Translations under genes and position numbers: made by a program | Source: Rhynchosporium graminicola | Taxonomy: Eukaryota; Ascomycota; Leotiomycetes; Helotiales; Ploettnerulaceae | DNA: 64,000 bases | Reading direction: 5' to 3' | Assembly (NCBI GenBank): GCA_900074885.1 | Contig: FJUW01000005.1 | Coordinates: forward strand, 774,242-838,241 | Shown: positions 37,813-49,743 of the stretch, one piece after another | How the letters are laid out: the number at the start of each line of letters is the position of its first letter | Position numbering within the stretch: the first letter of the stretch is position 1 | The notes under the pieces: model-generated | Told to the model about the DNA's origin: nothing | Database searches by the model: none | Seen by the model: only the letters and a program-made list of their open reading frames with translations

Positions 37813-40115
37813 ACCGTGTGGCAGTGCAGGCATTTAACTAAATTCCCGGCTGCATCCCTTGCTTGCGCAACGAGATGTATTCTACTAAGTACTTTGAACT
37901 ATCCAGACTGCCTATTCGAGAACAACCAGTAAGTCCCGTCCCACTCACCTATATCCTTCAAAACAACCAACCCACAAAGCACTAGAGTAAAGTTTCTCCT
38001 TCTCCTCAGCATGTCACAGTTTCGAGACCCCGAACCTTGAAAATCATGCGCATCTCTACTTCGTATAACCTTGGATACCAAGGCTTGTCTCTCTACGGAG
38101 TGTATCTTGACGTTTTCTTTTGTTTCCGATGTGCATTAAACGAGACTCGCTCGGGCTCGGTTGGTGTTTTGAAACCTTACTTTTCCGTACTGGCTGTCAA
38201 GCTGCCACGATTATCGCTTCGAGGGAGGGAAGATCAAACTCAAACTAGAATAGATTGGATCCACCTATAAGACGGAAGTGCTGCCTTGATGCCTTGAGTT
38301 TACGATTGGCCTTGACATATTGTTGTTTTGCGGCCTATCATTCTTGTCTTTTCCCCGCAGGCAAAGTGAGCGGCTGGCTGCCTAGCAGTCTATATCATCA
38401 TCATTCATTTTAATGCAAAGGCTTTTCTCTCTTCCTTCTTTCAAGTCCACAATCTCGGACGCGTCGGACGCGAGATTTCAGAAGCTTTAATTTAGGATTC
38501 TGTTTTCTTCTTTTCATTGCCTTGAAGATGGTACGGTAGGTTGGCTAAAGAAAGCGTGAGTCTTGTTCTCAAGGATAGTCTTTCGATCCTTCGCGCATTG
38601 CTTTTCACTCACGATCGTCCGTTGACCAAACGGTTTCCTCGAGCGACGGACTTGGTAGAGGAAGATGGCTGTGATATTGAATTTGAAAACGACCTTGCGA
38701 GTCTTTACAATATTCTTCTTCGTCGGGAATGAGAAATGGCAAAGGTGTAAAATTCGCGGTCGCAAGTCGATGGATGTAGAGGTCAGAAGTCATGTACAGA
38801 GTGAGTATGACAGGACATTCCCTCGAGCAGAGTTCTCGAATCCCCTGGCTTGCTTAACGACTACATCTATCGTCGGGATCTGCGCAAATCGAATCCTTGA
38901 GAGGTTCACCCGCTCGCTTCGCTTCACCTCGATGAATACTCATCCGTCGTGTCAATTGCTCCTCAAGTTCAAATGTCATCGTACCAGTGAGGAGTTACTA
39001 CGAAAGACCAGCGGTGTATTACACCTTCTCCTCGGTTTACTGCTCGTTGTGAAGTCATTATCGTTCACCTTGCGGGTTGTCTAGGAAGGAGATGTAGCTT
39101 AGAACGTAGACCATTAGCCAAGAGCAGGAGCTGTTATCGACCGCTCAAGCAAACCAAGGGAGTTTTCGCGGTTTACACTTCTCTTACTGGATTATAATAC
39201 ACGATCCTTCCAGTAAACGCACATCTGCTCATTTCCATCAATATATTCTCTAGACATAGTAAGCAAGGTTCTTTCCTAGAGAGTAATTTTTCCCATCATC
39301 ACACATAACCTAAATGCTATAGCTCTACAACTCTCCTTGACGATCAGTGAGTCGGTGTCAGCAGGGAAGTACAAACCACGAGCGTCCGTTTTTTCGCGCC
39401 TCCTTCTCTTCGAGATTCATGTGTTAGGAATCCTACGGACGTTGTGCAGAGTGCAAGAGGTCAGATTTACTGACTAACAGGAAATTTTTTGTCGCGAGAG
39501 TTATGAGGAGGCGAGGATAAAAAAGCTCGCGTAAATGGGACGTAAACACTTGTGTGGATAGGTAGGTATGTAACGTATGGAGTCAACGGTCCGATTCATG
39601 TTTGATGCATGCTCCCTGGTAAGAGAAGTATACGTGTACCATATTAAAGACTATTGTAGTAAAATTGCAACGTTTTGGGTGGTGATATGTACCAATAGTT
39701 CAACGTCGATTCTTCGTCGTTTAGGGCTACCTACATCTGTTTAATTGTCGAAAGTATATACCTACTTACGATCTTCTAAACGCTTGAAAGAGTAAGAGAT
39801 ACGAGATGAAATATTTGAAAAAGTCATATATTGCTTGCTGTTGTCGAGAACCCAGCCCACCCGTAGCAATCTTTCATACCTCGATAACGAAAGAGTACGA
39901 AGATGAGTTGCAAAACAAAACAACCCATGCTCGCCCCTCATCTACAGCCTCGTCCACAAGGCTGACCATTTCCTCACTTAACATCGAACCTCGCCAAATA
40001 AAAATTCCTATCAACTCGTCCTCAAGACTGTCCAATCAATCTTTCTCAAGCGAATCCAATTCCATCCTGTTCAATCTCCAAGACAACGCTACATCGTCAT
40101 CCCGCCGACCAGGAA

Positions 40116-41169
40116 ATGAGCCGCACCACACCCAAGGCTCGCAGTGGTCCAGAGGGGCATGCATTTCGCGAAAATGCTGCGAAGAGGAAGGCCGGATCGC
40201 AATTGCAAAGTGAATCCGGAGCTGGATCTGGAGCACTGAACCGAGATGGAATCGAAGATGGGGCTGCAGTTGCAAAAGGAAGTGGGAAGAGGAAACGCAA
40301 GCGCAATCCGCAGAAAGAAGGGGCCGGCGACGAGATTGGAGCGAAGAGGAGGAAAAATACTGAAGACGGACAGCACGAGGGGGGCGATAGTTTCATTGTT
40401 GGAGGAGAGAGGGATGGCGAGATTCCTATTGAGCAAGATGAGAACTTGAGTGCGGATGCGCCTGTACCCGCCAAGAAGCCCAGCAATGATGGTGGCTCGC
40501 ATCCTCTCCTCATACCCATCTTCCCTGGCTTAGAGAGTACATATAGAGTCACAACATTGAGTATTATCTCTTCTTCGAATATTGGGAAGAAGGTTTGTCG
40601 GATACTGGATATCTTGTCGCTTTCTCAAACTACGGATCAGAATGGGGAAAATGAAAAGGGTAAGGGCAAGGAGGGAAACGGAAACGGAAACGGAAAGAAT
40701 GTATTGATGCTATACGCCAAAGCACCAGTAGCGTGTAAGCTTATCAGTGTAGCCGAGATCGCAAAGAGGGAGATTGCGAAGGAGGGTGGGAAGTGGTTTG
40801 AGTATTGTTGTGTTGGGGAGGTAGTTACTCCGATTACGAAACCGGAGATAAAAAAGCCAAAAGAAAAGAAGAAGGTGGATGTTGAGGATAGAGATCAGGA
40901 AGGAGGCAAGAATAGAGAGGGAAGTGAAGAGGACGAAGAGGATGAAGAAGAGGCCTTCGAGGTGATGAAAACGCCCTTCGAGAGGGCGCTGGAAAGTGAG
41001 GGGAGGCAAAAGATTAGAGCGCTGCCGGTTATGAGCTTGTATTTGTCGAGGGGGAGGATAGAGAGTTTGAGGACCGTGTACGGGTAAGCTATTCCAAATG
41101 AAAGAATCTCAATCTGGAATTTACTGACATGGTGTTAGTGAGCAGACGAATGCTCAAGAGGTCAAATGA
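40116..41169 (+). CDS. Alba-domain protein, probable RNase P/MRP subunit (Pop6/Rpp20-like)
   Basis: Two exons, 40116-41083 and 41139-41169, give 332 aa. The N-terminal third is Lys/Arg- and acid-rich with a nuclear-localisation-like SGKRKRKRNPQK. An Alba-like fold follows: SSSNIGKKVCRILDILSLS, a Gly-Asn spacer (GNGNGNGK), VLMLYAKAPVACKLISVAE and IAKREIAKEG. It ends with LPVMSLYLSRGRIESLRTVYGE, a terminal strand pattern common to Alba proteins. An acidic loop (SEEDEEDEEEAFEV) is inserted before the last strand. Eukaryotic Alba proteins bind RNA, and in fungi they serve as subunits of RNase P/MRP (Pop6, Pop7). The specific subunit is inferred. The small last exon encodes only about ten residues. 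Confidence 0.75.
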
Positions 41170-42149
41170 GCGAGGTTTTTTGTCGTGGCCAAATGAATCC
41201 AACGCCTCGGATTTTTCGAAGCATTATCGGTATTACTTCATACCAAAGAACGCCTGCCGCTTTATATCAATGGGAACGAAGCGTAAAGTTCAGATACAAT
41301 TGCTTCGTCCGACGTGATATCTAGGCACAGTAGGGCACTCAGGCTACTCGACTTCTACGGAACGCCTACGCCTCTAAAGCGAGTCCGAATGCACATCTCG
41401 TGTGAATTTCCGAAGAGATCTCCAAGGATCAAGTAACAATTGGGATAGGTAGGTTGTACTCTCGGATGTAGCTCGTCTACGAGAGAGGATTCGAAAGGAG
41501 CAATAAAGATCAAGAGGTCTAAGAAGCTAGGGTTGAAGTAAAGTAAACAAAAATGACTAGGCTAGATAGAAGTACAGTCGGAAGAGCGAGAGAAATAGAG
41601 ACTGTAGGGAATCGAAAGTAATAAGGTATCGAAAGTAGATAAAGGCACTCGCATGTATTGGAGCTTTCTTCGGAATGTATGAAGAGCTTCGATTCTCCAA
41701 AACTGTGGTTGTGTATGCGTATCGCATTGATACAGTAGCACAGGAGATTACTGGCTGAGCCAATGCAATAATGTTTGTGAAAAGTTGAGCCTTGGGATAC
41801 ATTCCTTGAGAAAGCACATTCGAGCAGTTTCGAAGATACCCCATTTTGACGCTTTCGAAGGCATTCAAATCCTACATCTTAGACTCAATCCCAATGAACA
41901 TCGGACCTATGACTCTCATGTCCAAAAAAGATATATTTCCTTCAAGATACAAAGCCGCGTTACTGTACTAAGTACAGCACAGCTGTCCCACCAATTACTC
42001 TCCCAATGTATATACATACAGCGCCCATGAGCGCCTCGACGCCATATGCTGTCCCTCAACCTCTGTGTAAATGCTTCCAGTTTCAAGTGCGCCAGGCATG
42101 ATCCTCCTCATCCTCATCTATTATCCTTGCAACCTTCCCACCGTTCGAT
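41170..42149. other. Intergenic, no gene seen
   Basis: Sequence between the convergent Alba and Vtc1 genes. Short frames only. Confidence 0.5.
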
Positions 42150-42616
42150 TTAAGCCTTCGAGCCAATCTTATCGTAGTTGACAATTCGGAGAACGAAGTT
42201 GACCGAGATTGCCACAAGAAGCGCGGCAGCGAGAAGAGTAGGGCCAATCTTATCATCGAAACCAGTTTGCGACTTGACTCTGATCGATGCCGCCCTCCAG
42301 TGATACGTCCATACGGCATAGACCATGGTCAGCATCGCAACACCGGTGAACGCCACAGCCGACCAGAAGGCAGTCTTGTCACCGAAATTCAACATGCCGA
42401 CTGCGAGGGCGCCGAGAATAACGGCGAAGTTCATCCATGACAGGAAGGTTCGCTCGTTGGCGAAGAAGACTTTGGGTTCGACTCGAGTGGGGAGAGCAAT
42501 CCGCTTGCCTATGGTGCCATCTATTAGTAGATGTAACTGCCGGGTGCTCCACTGCAGATATCTATCAATTGAGTGTACGTACCAGGCGCTGATTGAAGAA
42601 GAGGCTGGCTGGACAT
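42150..42616 (-). CDS. VTC1: Vacuolar transporter chaperone subunit Vtc1
   Basis: Two exons, 42583-42616 and 42150-42508, give 130 aa, the usual Vtc1 size. After a short cytosolic N-terminus ([20 protein letters not shown]) comes the signature [20 protein letters not shown]. Three membrane helices follow: [33 protein letters not shown] and [16 protein letters not shown]. Vtc1 is the small DUF202-type membrane subunit of the vacuolar polyphosphate polymerase complex. It combines with Vtc4 (catalytic) and Vtc2/3 to make and translocate polyphosphate into the vacuole. It is divergent from the dynein light chain gene; the starts are about 600 bp apart. Confidence 0.95.
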
Positions 42617-43211
42617 GATTGTGACGGATAGCCGGACTCAGTTCGGTATGCAGAGGGTTTGTGTAACCTTGTATGGTTGATTGGCTGCGTCTAGAAGATA
42701 GGGTTCTGGTTCTCGATTATACGGGAGCGATTGTGAGATTCGGATGCTGGGAATCTGCGAATCCACGGCGCACAGCTTGGAGGAAAAGATAATTGTATAG
42801 AGGGGAAGCTTGAGAGCATGAGACGACAAATTTGAAGCTTTCGGACTTAACAAGACAAGGCTCATGAAAGCTCCACTGACCGAGAGGGTGATGCAGGTGG
42901 AAAGAAATGAAGCTGCGTTGGCGGGTTGGCGGGGCACAACGTGTACAATCATCTGGATATTACTGGTTGAATGTCACTTCCAGGATTGCACAGACGAAAT
43001 CATTTCGACTTTCGCTTACATAATGTGCCGAGCCTTTCTACATGTTAGCCTGAGATTGAGACCTTTACGCAGTGTTTCTTGTTTGTGCGGCCGCCTCCGC
43101 ATTCAATCAGAAAGGTGCATGAAACTGAAGCTCTAACAATACGATAAACCCCTCCATCTATACGCTTTCAATATCTACGACTCCAAGATACCTTGAACAT
43201 AAACCGCAAAT
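42617..43211. promoter_or_regulatory. Divergent promoter region, Vtc1 / dynein light chain
   Basis: About 600 bp between two divergent start codons. No gene or clear TATA box seen. Confidence 0.4.
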
Positions 43212-43883
43212 ATGGCCTCTTCATCTGCGACGCCGGTAAGCTCATCATCGTCCCATCGCAGTCCCAGCGCATTCAATTGCTGTTTATTGACTTTCAAACA
43301 GCCCATCTCCTACTTAAGGCTCAAGCAGATAGCAAATGATGTAAGTTTGCTTTAAACGCGACCTCTTCACAGCACCCGCTGATACTTGGGCCAGGCCTGC
43401 CAAAGCGCACTCGGAAATGCAGAGTTCTACGAGCACTCAAAGACTGAGGGCTGGAATACAACAATCATCGTTCGATATCCCCTTACCTCGAAGCCAGCTC
43501 CCTTCTAACACAAATGTCAGAACTCCATTTTGCGATCTCTCATCTCCGAATCTTCCCCGGCTGGAGGCACTCCTGCTTTCAAATACGCCGTGAACAGCAC
43601 GATCATCCAACATCTCGTACCCACCTCCTCGCTCAACCGTGTTAAGGCAACTCAAGAAAGTGCTGTTTCCCCAGAGAAGGACGATGCTACAATCACAACA
43701 AGCGATGCAAAAGCTGGACCGACAGGAACAGACGGAAAGCCACATGTAGGAAGAAGAGGAATGCATAGCGCGACTGGCGCATACTGGAACGATAAGACCG
43801 ATGGGATGTGGAGCTTCAAATACGAAGGAGGAGAGAGTAAGGGTCTCGACGTGGTAATTAGTGTGATTTACATCTCGCTATAG
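43212..43883 (+). CDS. Tctex-type dynein light chain
   Basis: Four exons, 43212-43235, 43302-43340, 43395-43469 and 43521-43883, give 166 aa. The C-terminal signature GAYWNDKTDGMWSFKYEGG followed by KGLDVVISVIYISL is typical of the Tctex1/DYNLT family. Upstream, KTEGWNTTIINSILRSL and FKYAVNSTIIQHL are the helical and first strand elements. These proteins dimerise and bind the dynein intermediate chain, helping cargo attachment to cytoplasmic dynein, which in hyphae drives nuclear and endosome movement. A Ser/Thr/Asp-rich insert of about 45 residues (ATQESAVSPEKDDATITTSD) lies between the strand elements and makes it longer than the ~110 aa animal proteins, as often in fungi. Confidence 0.9.
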
Positions 43884-44994
43884 ACAGTCGAACAGGGGAA
43901 TGTACCAAGTAGTCCGGCAGGAGAGGAGTCCAGGAGTTTTTGCAATATAATGCGCGGGGTAGGTAGCCTTATGATGCTCGGGATGAAGCCCAAGCCCTGG
44001 CATTTTCGCAGCGCATCTGAAGACGCACGAGTTCGTGAAGATTGTTCATGTAACCTATCCATGATCTAGCTATGAGAATACCGTGGTACGGGGGTCTTTG
44101 CTCTTGGCCATTCGTGCTTTCCAGTCCCGTGTCCAAACTCTGGATATACGTGGCTGCGCTTGGTTTCTTGTTGTTATCTAGGTAGGTACTTGCATGAAGT
44201 TATTCATGCGGACCGAAAAGGGAAATCGGTGGCTTGACGAAGAGGAGGGGTTGCAAGTACCTAACCTCTTTACTGCCAAATCTCTAGAAGCAGGCAAGTA
44301 GTATGTCAAACAGAAGCATGTCAATAAGTATTGTCCCGTGGCGAAGCGCTAGCAGCCTCGTAGAAATTGAGAGCGCAAGTCGGATCGGAGATGCTTCCGT
44401 AACTACTTCTTAGCTAGCACCAATGGAAAATACAAGTACAACAAAAGCTTGCGTTCAGGTCTCCTGATGTAGCCACAACTTTCTTGGCTGCTACGGTAAA
44501 AGTCGTGCAAATGATTGCCATGCCATTCATAGGTATATGTCAAAGGTGGGCTAATCCACACCGCCTGAGCGACCCACCTCACTACTTCTATTGCACAGAT
44601 ATGCGAGGGGAGGAAGCAGGAGATTTTGATTGACTTCGACTTGAACTTGACTGACTTGGATTTCACTTAATCTGGGCTTTATCTGACTCTTGGCCCTGAC
44701 TATCTACTGCTCTCTTATTCGTGTCCTGGAAGTATCTTGTATTATCTGTCAGCTCGTGCCTGGCTAGGTACCTCCTTCACTTCACTCCTTTGCTCGTGAC
44801 AACAATCAATTCCGACGTACCCACCGAGCCACTCCCCTCCACACCTCACAACAAAACAATCATTCATCTCATCCTCCACCTCGACCTACACCTCCACCTC
44901 GGCCTCGGACCTATTTATTCAACACCTCAAAAATCTTCGATGGGCTTTCGAACAATTCAGCTTGACATCAACATCAGTTCCGACTCCAATCGTC
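43884..44994. other. Intergenic, CT-rich leader before F-box gene
   Basis: Nothing gene-like in 43.9-44.7 kb. From about 44780 to 44925 the sequence is rich in CTCC/ACCTC, consistent with the 5' leader of the downstream gene. Confidence 0.4.
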
Positions 44995-45856
44995 ATGTCG
45001 TTCTCGTAAGCCTTGGACTATTTTTCCCGTCCTAACCAGCCTCGTGTTAACATTCTCTAGAATCCTTGACTACAGCACCCGGATCCAGGTCGTTGATATG
45101 CTTGAGAAACAAGATATCACCAACATGGCCTTGACTTGCCGTGATTTCCTACACGCAGTACAGGATCAACGTCGGCTGGGGTTCGCTCATGATGTGTCCA
45201 GATCCGTCACGGGACCTTTAGCCTCGACCAACACCGTCACTTGGGCACCTACAGTCTCTCCTTCGGCTTCCCTCCCAAGTTCTGTCGCCGCCGACTATGA
45301 TGCTCTCGCAAACACCGATACTGACGTCCCGTCATCTCCAGAAGAAGATGAATGGGAGTTCGAGATAACGCCTGAAATAATTCGCCGCCTTTCCCTCCTC
45401 CCAGTCCGCCAATCCACCGCCAATATCGAAGGCCTACCCACCGAATTAAAACTCGAGATCTTCAGCTATCTCGATCAAATCGATTCCACCTGTTTAGGTC
45501 TCACTTCACCTGACATGTACATAGTTCACCGCGCCATTCATGGTACCAAGATTCCCCTTAATACCCGCCGCGTAGGCCCAAATTCCCTAGAGTCAGCTTG
45601 GGAGGTTGTCGGCAAGCAAGAATGCAAGCAATGCAAGATGTATCGCTGTGAGCTCCATGAGCACATCAAAACCTGGATGCCTCAGGGACTTGAGTATTGT
45701 TCTATGAAGAAAAACTTCGGTTTGCGCGCCAAGGAGAACTCTACCCATCAATCTTGCTTTCGAGGAAAACCCAGCAAGCCGCACCGCTGTGGTCGCCACC
45801 CTTTACGAACCACTTCCGTTCACCAAGATGATTCTTCATTCAGCATCCCGCACTGA
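44995..45856 (+). CDS. F-box-like protein with Cys-rich C-terminus
   Basis: Two exons, 44995-45005 and 45061-45856, give 268 aa. The 11-nt first exon (MSF plus part of Ser) is required to place ATG in frame before ILDYSTRIQVVDMLEKQD. There are two leucine-rich helical segments: DITNMALTCRDFLHAV and the F-box-like IEGLPTELKLEIFSYLDQID followed by STCLGLTSPDMY. The C-terminal part has scattered Cys and His (KQECKQCKMYRCELHEHIKT, RCGRH) that could bind zinc. Proteins with an isolated short F-box are abundant in Leotiomycetes and usually serve as SCF substrate receptors. The function and the target here are unknown. Confidence 0.65.
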
Positions 45857-46790
45857 ATAAACAACGCGACTAAAACTGCTTTCGCACCGATCGAACAATT
45901 CCAGCTTCCGCGATTTTCGTTCTACAATGTTGAATACTTAGCGCATATTGAGAATGGACCCCGATTTCCAGCAGACCTTCCCGTGAGATCTTGCGGCATT
46001 AGCGAATCACTGGTCTGCATCAAAGGTCGAGAATGACTCGCCGATCCCAAAAAAATTAGCGGCAACGTCGCGAGTAAAAACTCTCTTTCTTTTTCTGCTA
46101 CTTCGTCTTTGGGAAAAAGACGAAATTTCGGGGTTGGCGTATTTGTTGTCTCAGTAGTGCGGAATGGTGCAGTTGGCAGACTGTGGGGGCGTTTAGTTTG
46201 CTCGTTTCATTCGGTCTTTATAATGAAATATCATGGAATTTCAGGGGAGAAATCGTGAAACTTTCACGGAGACTGGGCCCGAGATGATTGAGAATGTGAG
46301 GGTTCGGCTGGAGTTCGGAGGTGTGGATGGCACCTTCTGAAGTCTTATGAGAAATCCTCTTAAGAGAATCTCATGCGTACTATGCGTTGCCTTCTGCAAT
46401 CGATAGAAATGCTACGAGACCAATGATGCTATTCTACTGATGTTTCATTCAGGTGTTAATTCTTTGTTGTTCTGCTGTTGAAATTTTTTGGAAATTTGCT
46501 ACTTCTACGATTTCTGGTTCGAATGCAAAATAGCTATAATCATGACGAGAACCCCCCTCCCCCCCTTATCAATATTTCTACTCCAGCAGGCGAAAGTCAG
46601 ATTCCGCTAGCTTGATGACTCCAGCCTAGTATATCTCTACGATCCTCTATACTCTTACTCGAGGGGATCGATGCACGCGAGTAACCGAAGAGTTTGTTCT
46701 ATCGAGACACAAGGTTACTTGTGCCTTGCTTCCAACATGTAGTGTAATGTTCACTACTTATAGCTACATCAGAAATCTGATTCGCTTAAC
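45857..46790. other. Intergenic, no gene seen
   Basis: Between the convergent F-box and alcohol dehydrogenase genes. An A-box-like TGGTGCAGTTGG occurs near 46168 but no tRNA can be folded there. Confidence 0.45.
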
Positions 46791-48113
46791 TCAAAGGCTA
46801 CTCTTCCCATCACCAACGACGGTCTCAAGAATCGCTAAAACTTGCTTCTTTTCCGTCAACGGTACAGGATTCGTCTTCAACCACTTATCTTTCAAGCAAT
46901 TGACCGCCAGCGCATCCAATTTCTCCCTTCCGACACCTACGTCCTTTAATGTCCTAGGCATGCCTAACTCTGTGATGATAGCACCGACCACATCCCCTGC
47001 ATCAGCAGTCTCTTTCTCCAAACCCTTCTTCCTAAGCAACTCTACAAGAGTCTCTTGCTCCCACAAGATATCCAAGACTTTCTGCTGCGCCCTCTTCACT
47101 TCCTCACCGCCATGCTGAGCATTATACTTCAACACAGCTGGAAGCATAATACAACTCGTCTCCCCGTGACCAACACCCAGCGGCCCAAGCTGATGTCCAA
47201 TACCGTGACTCCCACCCATCGGAACACCAGAACTCAAACCTTTCATACTCTCAATAACACCTAGCATGGAATCCAGCCTCGCTTTCTCATCCTCCCAATT
47301 TCGCTTCGTGAGTAACAGGTTCGGAACTAACAATCTCAATCCAGCCTCTAGCACCTTGTCCGTTTCCGGAGTAGCTTTGCTATCCAGCGAACATAAACCC
47401 TCTACGCAGTGATCTACGGCTCTGATACCTGAAGAGAGCCAGATGCGTTCAGGAGTCGAGATACTGAGTGCTGGATCGAGGATCACGAGATGAGCTAGCA
47501 TAGACGGGTGCGTGAAGAGCCCTTTATGCTGAGTACGAGTATCGGTACCGCCTGCGATAGCGGAATATTCGCCGCCAGAGAGTGAGGTTGGGATGTTGAT
47601 CACGGGGATCTGGCATGCTTTTGGATTTTGGGGACTCGCTTCCGCAGCTAGTTTGGAGAGGTCATCTAGAGTTGAGATGTTATTTGCAAGGGCCTACACA
47701 TATCGATTTCTATTAGTACATCTCTAAAAGTAACCATGGTCGTTCCCTGCATGGAAAGAACATACAAAATTGACAATCTTCGCTCCATCAGTAAGTGACC
47801 CAGCACCAAGCGTGATAATGACATCAGCCTCCTTATCCTGGACATCGTTCACTATTTCCACGATATCGTCCCATGGCGTGTGAGGTTTGATGCCCTTTCG
47901 CACACCTACGATCTTCTCACCAAGCGCGCTTTTTAAGCGAGTGAAGTTTTCGGTCTGACTGATTGAGTTGGATACGATGATGTAGACTTTCGAGGCGCGA
48001 AATGTCTGTGTGATGTGGTGGGCACATGCCTCTGGGAAGGGGAGACCGATGGAGATGTAGGGTTTGGGGTTTGGGGGAAAGGCAGGTCGGTAGGTTTCAT
48101 TTGGGGCTGCCAT
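46791..48113 (-). CDS. Iron-containing alcohol dehydrogenase / maleylacetate reductase family
   Basis: Two exons, 47766-48113 and 46791-47693, give 416 aa from the ATG at 48113; an in-frame ATG at 48143 would add ten residues. The dinucleotide-binding motif GAGSLTDGAKIVNF is assembled at the exon junction. PTSLSGGEYSAIAGGT is the substrate-side loop. Metal ligands are expected in RAVDHCVEGLCS and GGSHGIGHQLGPLGVGHGE, which carry the conserved histidines. The family uses NAD(P)H for alcohol or aldehyde conversion, or for reduction of maleylacetate in aromatic degradation. The substrate cannot be told, and no aromatic-pathway genes lie nearby. Confidence 0.85.
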
Positions 48114-48143
48114 TTCTGAAGATCGTAATGTTCGGAGGAACAT

Positions 48144-49563
48144 TAGTGTGAATTAACTTTTTTGTTCAAGTGTTGAAACTCAAGAACGTATTACTGTAGG
48201 TAGATTGAAGCGAACCCCGCTCTGCTGACATCATTCAGGATCGACGGTTCGCTTGGAGATAGCCAGAGTAAATAGAGTATCACAGTATTTACTTATCAAT
48301 AATGAATCGGTACTGGATGTTGATTTGAGTCACAAAAATGCAATAGAACATCATGCAGTCGGAATCTGATGTCATGGATATATTTTATGGACGGATGTTG
48401 ATGTACAGGGGAGGGCCTTACTGTAAGTCTTGCGATTGACATTTTGTACTTTTCTAGACACATGTCTGATCTGAGTCGACTTCAGCGTACTAACTCGAAT
48501 TCAATCGGTCCCTCCTGGAATTTGGAGATCCGTAATTCGCAATACTGTGAGTACCACGTTCGCTGTTCTTCCAGTGACACTCTGCCGAACACGGATTATC
48601 AGCTTCTGAACTGGAAGCCCGTTACAAGATTTTGGTTACGGGTTTATCTGGCATATCCGGTTAAGTTGGATGGATCATAAACGCTTTGTGAGACGAGGTT
48701 GGTGAAGACTTACGTAGATTCTTAGCCCATGCCATTGGATTCTCCCAATTCCGTTCTATGCCCGTACCGATTTCCATACATGGCGAGTAAAGGAGTCCAT
48801 TCGTATTGGACTCCCCGTGAAAAAACCGCAGAGGTAAATCGATACAAAGATCCTGCTTCTGGATCCACTTGACAGGAATATTTTCCGGACATTTCTCTAG
48901 GCGGGAGGTTGTGCCATGACTCTAGACCGGCCGAATGACACTGCATCGAGCCTTGACAAGAATCGAAACGTCGAAATCAGAAGCGCTGGAATGTTCCATG
49001 GCAGAAAACATTGATTTGGAGTTTTAACTGATACCGATGGTCGCCGGTTGAGGTGTGTTGCTCTTTCACCAAAAGAACAATATTAGTGGCAAGACAATAC
49101 TAAGGGGCTCGCTTAGCAGAACAATATCAAGCTCCCCCTTTCAACTTCACGATCTTCATCCGTCCACCATACGCACTACCCAGTAAAATTGACAGAAAAC
49201 ACGGAAACATCCATCGAAATCCCTGAATTCAGGAAGGTTTGGGTCCAGGAACAAAGTAAATCATGAAATCGATACATGCCACGAGGACATCGGAGCTGCC
49301 ACAGGAACGTGGAACTTCGATACCATGATTAGCTCAGATACAAATTCCTTGTCCACTTGCTCGTAGCAGTACATCTATGTAGTATCTGTCTTTGTAGTCA
49401 TGGACAGGTGGTATTCGAAGAACAGTCTTCAGAATATGTATATAATCTCTCCTCTTCCCTCGCAGAACTAACTTCTCTCTTCACCCACTCACATCATACA
49501 CACTCAATCACATACTCCACACACACACACAACACATCTTCCAGACAAAGCAACCAAACAAAC
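48144..49563. promoter_or_regulatory. Region upstream of the repeat-peptide gene
   Basis: About 1.4 kb between the divergent alcohol dehydrogenase and repeat-peptide genes. A TATA-like GTATATAATC lies at about 49438-49447. A CA-rich leader with (AC)n at about 49518-49531 and an A-rich context (ACAAACATG) directly precedes the start. HMG-box-type core sites (ACAAAG at 49545-49550, CTTTG near 49391) are present; such cores are common and are weak evidence. Confidence 0.4.
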
Positions 49564-49743
49564 ATGTCTCCATCCACATCTCAACGAGGCGGCGGTGCTT
49601 TCTGCACTGTCCAACGCGGAGGCGGAGCTTTCTGCACTGTCCAGCGTGGAGGCGGAGCCTTCTGCACTGTCCAGCGAGGCGGTGGAGCCTTCTGCACCGT
49701 TCAACGCGGAGGTGGAGCTTTCTGCACTGTCCAGCGCGCATAG
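49564..49743 (+). CDS. 59-aa tandem-repeat peptide precursor, five RGGGAFCTVQ units
   Basis: The frame starts at the first in-frame ATG (49564). After MSPSTSQ come five 30-nt units at 49585-49734, then RA and stop. Each unit encodes RGGGAFCTVQ without change. Eight nucleotide columns vary among the units, all at codon third positions and all synonymous, so purifying selection on this peptide in this frame is very likely. The overlapping frames (49595-49777 + and the two on the minus strand) vary at protein level and are shadows. CTVQ fits a CaaX prenylation box (X = Gln suits farnesyltransferase) and would become terminal if units were cleaved at Arg and trimmed. The MSPSTS start recalls a-type pheromone precursors (Neurospora MPSTAAST). 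No signal peptide or Lys-Arg Kex2 site is seen. I suggest a lipopeptide pheromone-like precursor; other repeat-peptide roles remain possible. Confidence 0.75.
   Translation: MSPSTSQRGGGAFCTVQRGGGAFCTVQRGGGAFCTVQRGGGAFCTVQRGGGAFCTVQRA
49585..49734 (+). repeat. Five 30-bp coding tandem repeats
   Basis: Five contiguous units of 30 bp that differ only at third codon positions (columns 3, 6, 9, 12, 15, 24, 27 and 30). The Phe TTC and Cys TGC codons are fully invariant. Confidence 0.97.

Larger units (their letters stand above)
35446..40115. other. 4.7 kb gene-poor, repeat-rich divergent region
   Basis: This lies between the AHC1-like gene (leftward) and the Alba-domain gene (rightward). It is full of short tandem repeats: AGACC/AGGCC units about 36054-36083, GGGAA 36215-36240, GAGTGT-type 36310-36355, GGCTT 36602-36630, CACT 36857-36876 and GTCTCT 37788-37812. 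The G-rich stretch at 36.2-36.6 kb has G-quadruplex potential. Open frames are short. One ATG frame at 37456 (SQHGEYKARPSNQQKQAAR, ending at a GTATCT donor-like site) reads like protein but I could not complete it. Confidence 0.5.

Noticed and set aside
46150..46230. tRNA-like A box (TGGTGCAGTTGG)
   Set aside because: No acceptable B box and no acceptor-stem complement downstream.
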